From NCBI GenBank assembly GCA_035575095.1, contig DATLYF010000077.1, positions 1 through 6,162 of the forward strand: a stretch of 6,162 bases of DNA. Reading direction: 5' to 3'. This DNA is from DATLYF01 sp035575095. GTDB taxonomy: Bacteria > Pseudomonadota > Gammaproteobacteria > Competibacterales > Competibacteraceae. The notes under the pieces are model-generated. The model was not told where the DNA came from. It saw nothing but the letters and a program-made list of their open reading frames with translations, and did no database searches. The translations under genes were made by a program, and so were the position numbers. This document shows positions 4,667 through 6,162 of this stretch, one piece after another (the stretch's first letter is position 1; the number at the start of each line of letters is the position of its first letter).

Positions 4667-5950
4667 TCATCCATGGATGCGGGCCTCTTCGGTGATCAGA
4701 ATGGCGCGGAAATCGTTGACGTTGGTCAGCGTCGGCCCAGTCACCACCTGCTCGCCCAGCGCCGCGAAGAAGCCGTGACCGTCGTTGTCGGCCAGCGCCT
4801 CCTTGGGGTTGATACCCAACGCCCAGGCGCGCGCCAGGCTGTCCGGGGTGAGTAGCGCGCCGGCCACCTCCTCGGCACCGTCGACGCCGTCGGTGTCGCC
4901 GGCCAGAGCGTGGATGCCGGGATGCCCGTCGAGAGCCACCCCCAGTGCCAGCAGGAACTCGACGTTGCGCCCGCCGCGCCCCGAGCCGCGTACGGTCACC
5001 GTGGTCTCGCCGCCGCAGAGCAGCACGCACGGGGCTGCCAGCGGCTGGCCGTGATGCACCACCTGCCGGGCGATGCCGGCCAGCACCTTGCCAACCTCGC
5101 GCGCCTCGCCCTCCAGGCTGTCGCCGAGGATGAGGGGGGGCAGACCGGCCTGCCGGGCCACTGCAGCGGCCGCCTCCAGCGCCATCTGCGGCGTGGCGAT
5201 CAGGCGCATCTCGGCGCGGCTCAAGCGCGGATCACCGGGCTTCACCGTCTCGCCGCGGCCGCTTTCGAGGTGATCGAGCACCGCCTTTGGCACCTCGATC
5301 CGGTAGCGCTTGAGGATCGCCAACGCCTCTTCGCAGGTGGTCGGGTCGGCCACGGTCGGGCCCGAGGCAATGTCGATCGGGTCGTCGCCGGGCACATCGG
5401 AGATGGCCAGGGTCAGCACCCGCGCCGGGTGGCAGGCGGCGGCGAGCCGCCCGCCCTTGATCGCCGAGAGATGCCGGCGTACGCAGTTCATCTCGCGGAT
5501 ACTGGCACCGGAGGTGAGCAGCGCGCGATTCACCGCCTGCTTGTCGGCGAGTGTCAGGCCCGCGGCGGGCAGCGCCAGCAGCGCCGAGCCCCCGCCCGAG
5601 ATCAGGCACAGCACCAAGTCGTCCGCGCCGAGCCCCTGGACGAGTTGCCAGATGCGCTCGGCGGCGGCCAGCCCGGCGGCGTCCGGCACCGGGTGTGCGG
5701 CTTCGACGATCTCGATGCGCCGGCAGGGCACGCCGTAGCCGTAGCGGGTCACGACCAGGCCGGCGAGCTCGCCGGGCCAGTGGTCTTCCACCGCCTTGGC
5801 CATCGCCGCCGAGGCCTTGCCGGCGCCGATCACCACCAGCCGCCCCCTGGGCGGTGCGGGCAGGTGCGGCGGGATGCAGTGCCTGGGCTGGGCAGCATCG
5901 ATCGCCGCCCGGAACATGGCATGCAGCAACTCCTTGGGTGCCTGGCTCAT
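4667..5950 (-). CDS. ttuD: Glycerate 2-kinase (GckA/TtuD, MOFRL family)
   Basis: Cytoplasmic kinase phosphorylating D-glycerate to 2-phosphoglycerate, delivering glyoxylate-derived carbon to lower glycolysis. Older annotations call this family hydroxypyruvate reductase. The 427 residues are full length. The N-terminal DUF4147 domain shows LVVIGAGKASAAMAKA (38-53), CLISGGGSALLALP (115-128), REMNCVRRHLSAIKGGRLA (152-170) and LAISDVPGDDPIDIASGPT (181-199). The C-terminal MOFRL domain shows LLCGGETTVTVRGSGRGGRN (310-329), AGDTDGVDGAEE (350-361) and the typical ending GPTLTNVNDFRAILI (405-419). No key motif is broken. The ATG at 5950 gives a normal N-terminus; its GGAG is weak and about 10 bases away. 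It follows the upstream reductase gene by 22 bases, the standard glxR-ttuD arrangement of Pseudomonas-type glyoxylate operons (gcl-hyi-glxR-ttuD), and precedes the cyclophilin-like gene by 31 bases. Confidence 0.95.
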   Translation of the reverse strand: MSQAPKELLHAMFRAAIDAAQPRHCIPPHLPAPPRGRLVVIGAGKASAAMAKAVEDHWPGELAGLVVTRYGYGVPCRRIEIVEAAHPVPDAAGLAAAERIWQLVQGLGADDLVLCLISGGGSALLALPAAGLTLADKQAVNRALLTSGASIREMNCVRRHLSAIKGGRLAAACHPARVLTLAISDVPGDDPIDIASGPTVADPTTCEEALAILKRYRIEVPKAVLDHLESGRGETVKPGDPRLSRAEMRLIATPQMALEAAAAVARQAGLPPLILGDSLEGEAREVGKVLAGIARQVVHHGQPLAAPCVLLCGGETTVTVRGSGRGGRNVEFLLALGVALDGHPGIHALAGDTDGVDGAEEVAGALLTPDSLARAWALGINPKEALADNDGHGFFAALGEQVVTGPTLTNVNDFRAILITEEARIHG

Positions 5951-5972
5951 GGGAGGGGTGCTCCGGCGGCGA

Positions 5973-6162
5973 TCACTGCGCGCTCTGACCGATCTCGAAG
6001 TTGGCCAGGCCTTCGAGCGCCCGGATCAGGGCCGAGTGATCCCAGCCGCCGCCGCCGTGGGCCACACAGGCGCTGAACAGCTGCTGCGCGCTCGCCGTGT
6101 GCGGCAGCGCGAGCCCCAGCGCGCGCGCCCCCTGTAGCGCCAGGTTCAGATCCTTCTGGTGC
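5973..6162 (-). CDS. glxR: Tartronate semialdehyde reductase, C-terminal part, cut by window edge (second copy)
   Basis: The last 62 residues plus TGA of a beta-hydroxyacid dehydrogenase; the remainder is beyond the right edge. It begins HQKDLNLALQGARALGLALP and contains FSACVAHGGGGWDHSALI and then ALEGLANFEI. HQKDL(N/R)LAL and GGG-x-x-DHSAL are characteristic of the helical C-terminal domain of GlxR/GarR, which reduces tartronate semialdehyde to D-glycerate. It directly precedes ttuD by 22 bases and is probably cotranscribed, as in gcl-hyi-glxR-ttuD operons. The fragment at the left edge is the N-terminal part of another copy; the two pieces cover different parts of the protein, so their identity cannot be compared here. 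Confidence 0.92.
   Translation of the reverse strand, partial: HQKDLNLALQGARALGLALPHTASAQQLFSACVAHGGGGWDHSALIRALEGLANFEIGQSAQ

Noticed and set aside
4636..4674. Upstream extension of the cyclophilin-like gene to an ATG at 4674
   Set aside because: It overlaps the kinase stop, has only a weak ribosome site, and adds residues absent from the family; the ATG at 4635 follows GAGGAGAGG.
4910..6076. Long plus-strand open frame of 388 codons antisense to the glycerate kinase and reductase genes; similar long plus-strand frames at 627-1520, 1340-2506 and 2633-3589
   Set aside because: They lie opposite well-recognised genes, cross gene boundaries, have low-complexity compositions rich in Arg, Gly, His and Gln, and match no family I recognise. 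This is the usual result of third-position GC bias.
1..6162. Idea that the two reductase pieces at the window ends are one gene split by a circular molecule
   Set aside because: Together they give about 191 residues against roughly 290-300 for the family, leaving the middle including the catalytic lysine unaccounted for; two separate genes cut by the window fit better.

Overview
This is a GC-rich window (above 60% G+C by eye) from what looks like a Pseudomonadota genome, probably a beta- or gammaproteobacterium. That placement rests on gene content (hyi, glxR, ttuD and allA together with a DctA-type carrier) and is not firm. Every supported gene is on the minus strand, so transcription runs from the right edge to the left edge. 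Gaps between genes are all under 100 bases, most genes have a good Shine-Dalgarno sequence, and no convincing terminator or promoter is visible. The simplest reading is one long polycistronic unit that enters from the right and leaves at the left. No stretch over 300 bases lacks a gene, and there are no RNA genes, insertion sequences or CRISPR arrays.

In transcription order (right to left): the last 62 codons of a tartronate semialdehyde reductase (glxR/garR family); a full glycerate 2-kinase (ttuD/gckA, MOFRL family); a small cyclophilin-like protein of the DUF369/TM1367 type; a 31-codon micro-ORF that reads like the extreme C-terminus of allantoicase; ureidoglycolate lyase (allA); a divergent DctA-type dicarboxylate:cation symporter; a periplasmic family-3 solute-binding protein; hydroxypyruvate isomerase (hyi); and the first 129 codons of a second glxR-type reductase.

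The enzymes form a coherent route. AllA releases glyoxylate from ureidoglycolate, the end of purine/allantoin breakdown. Glyoxylate carboligase (Gcl, not in the window) would join two glyoxylates into tartronate semialdehyde. Hyi interconverts hydroxypyruvate and tartronate semialdehyde, GlxR reduces the semialdehyde to D-glycerate, and TtuD phosphorylates glycerate to 2-phosphoglycerate for lower glycolysis. The symporter and binding protein in the middle suggest uptake of an external organic acid that feeds this route.

The most interesting points are: (i) the allantoicase-tail micro-ORF with its own strong ribosome binding site, exactly where a complete allantoicase gene would be expected before allA; (ii) a binding protein with no ABC permease or ATPase beside it but next to a secondary carrier, with both proteins lacking the aspartate that normally holds a substrate amino group while keeping the carboxylate-binding arginine; (iii) an uncharacterised cyclophilin-fold protein inside a glycerate operon; and (iv) two glxR-type genes bracketing the block.
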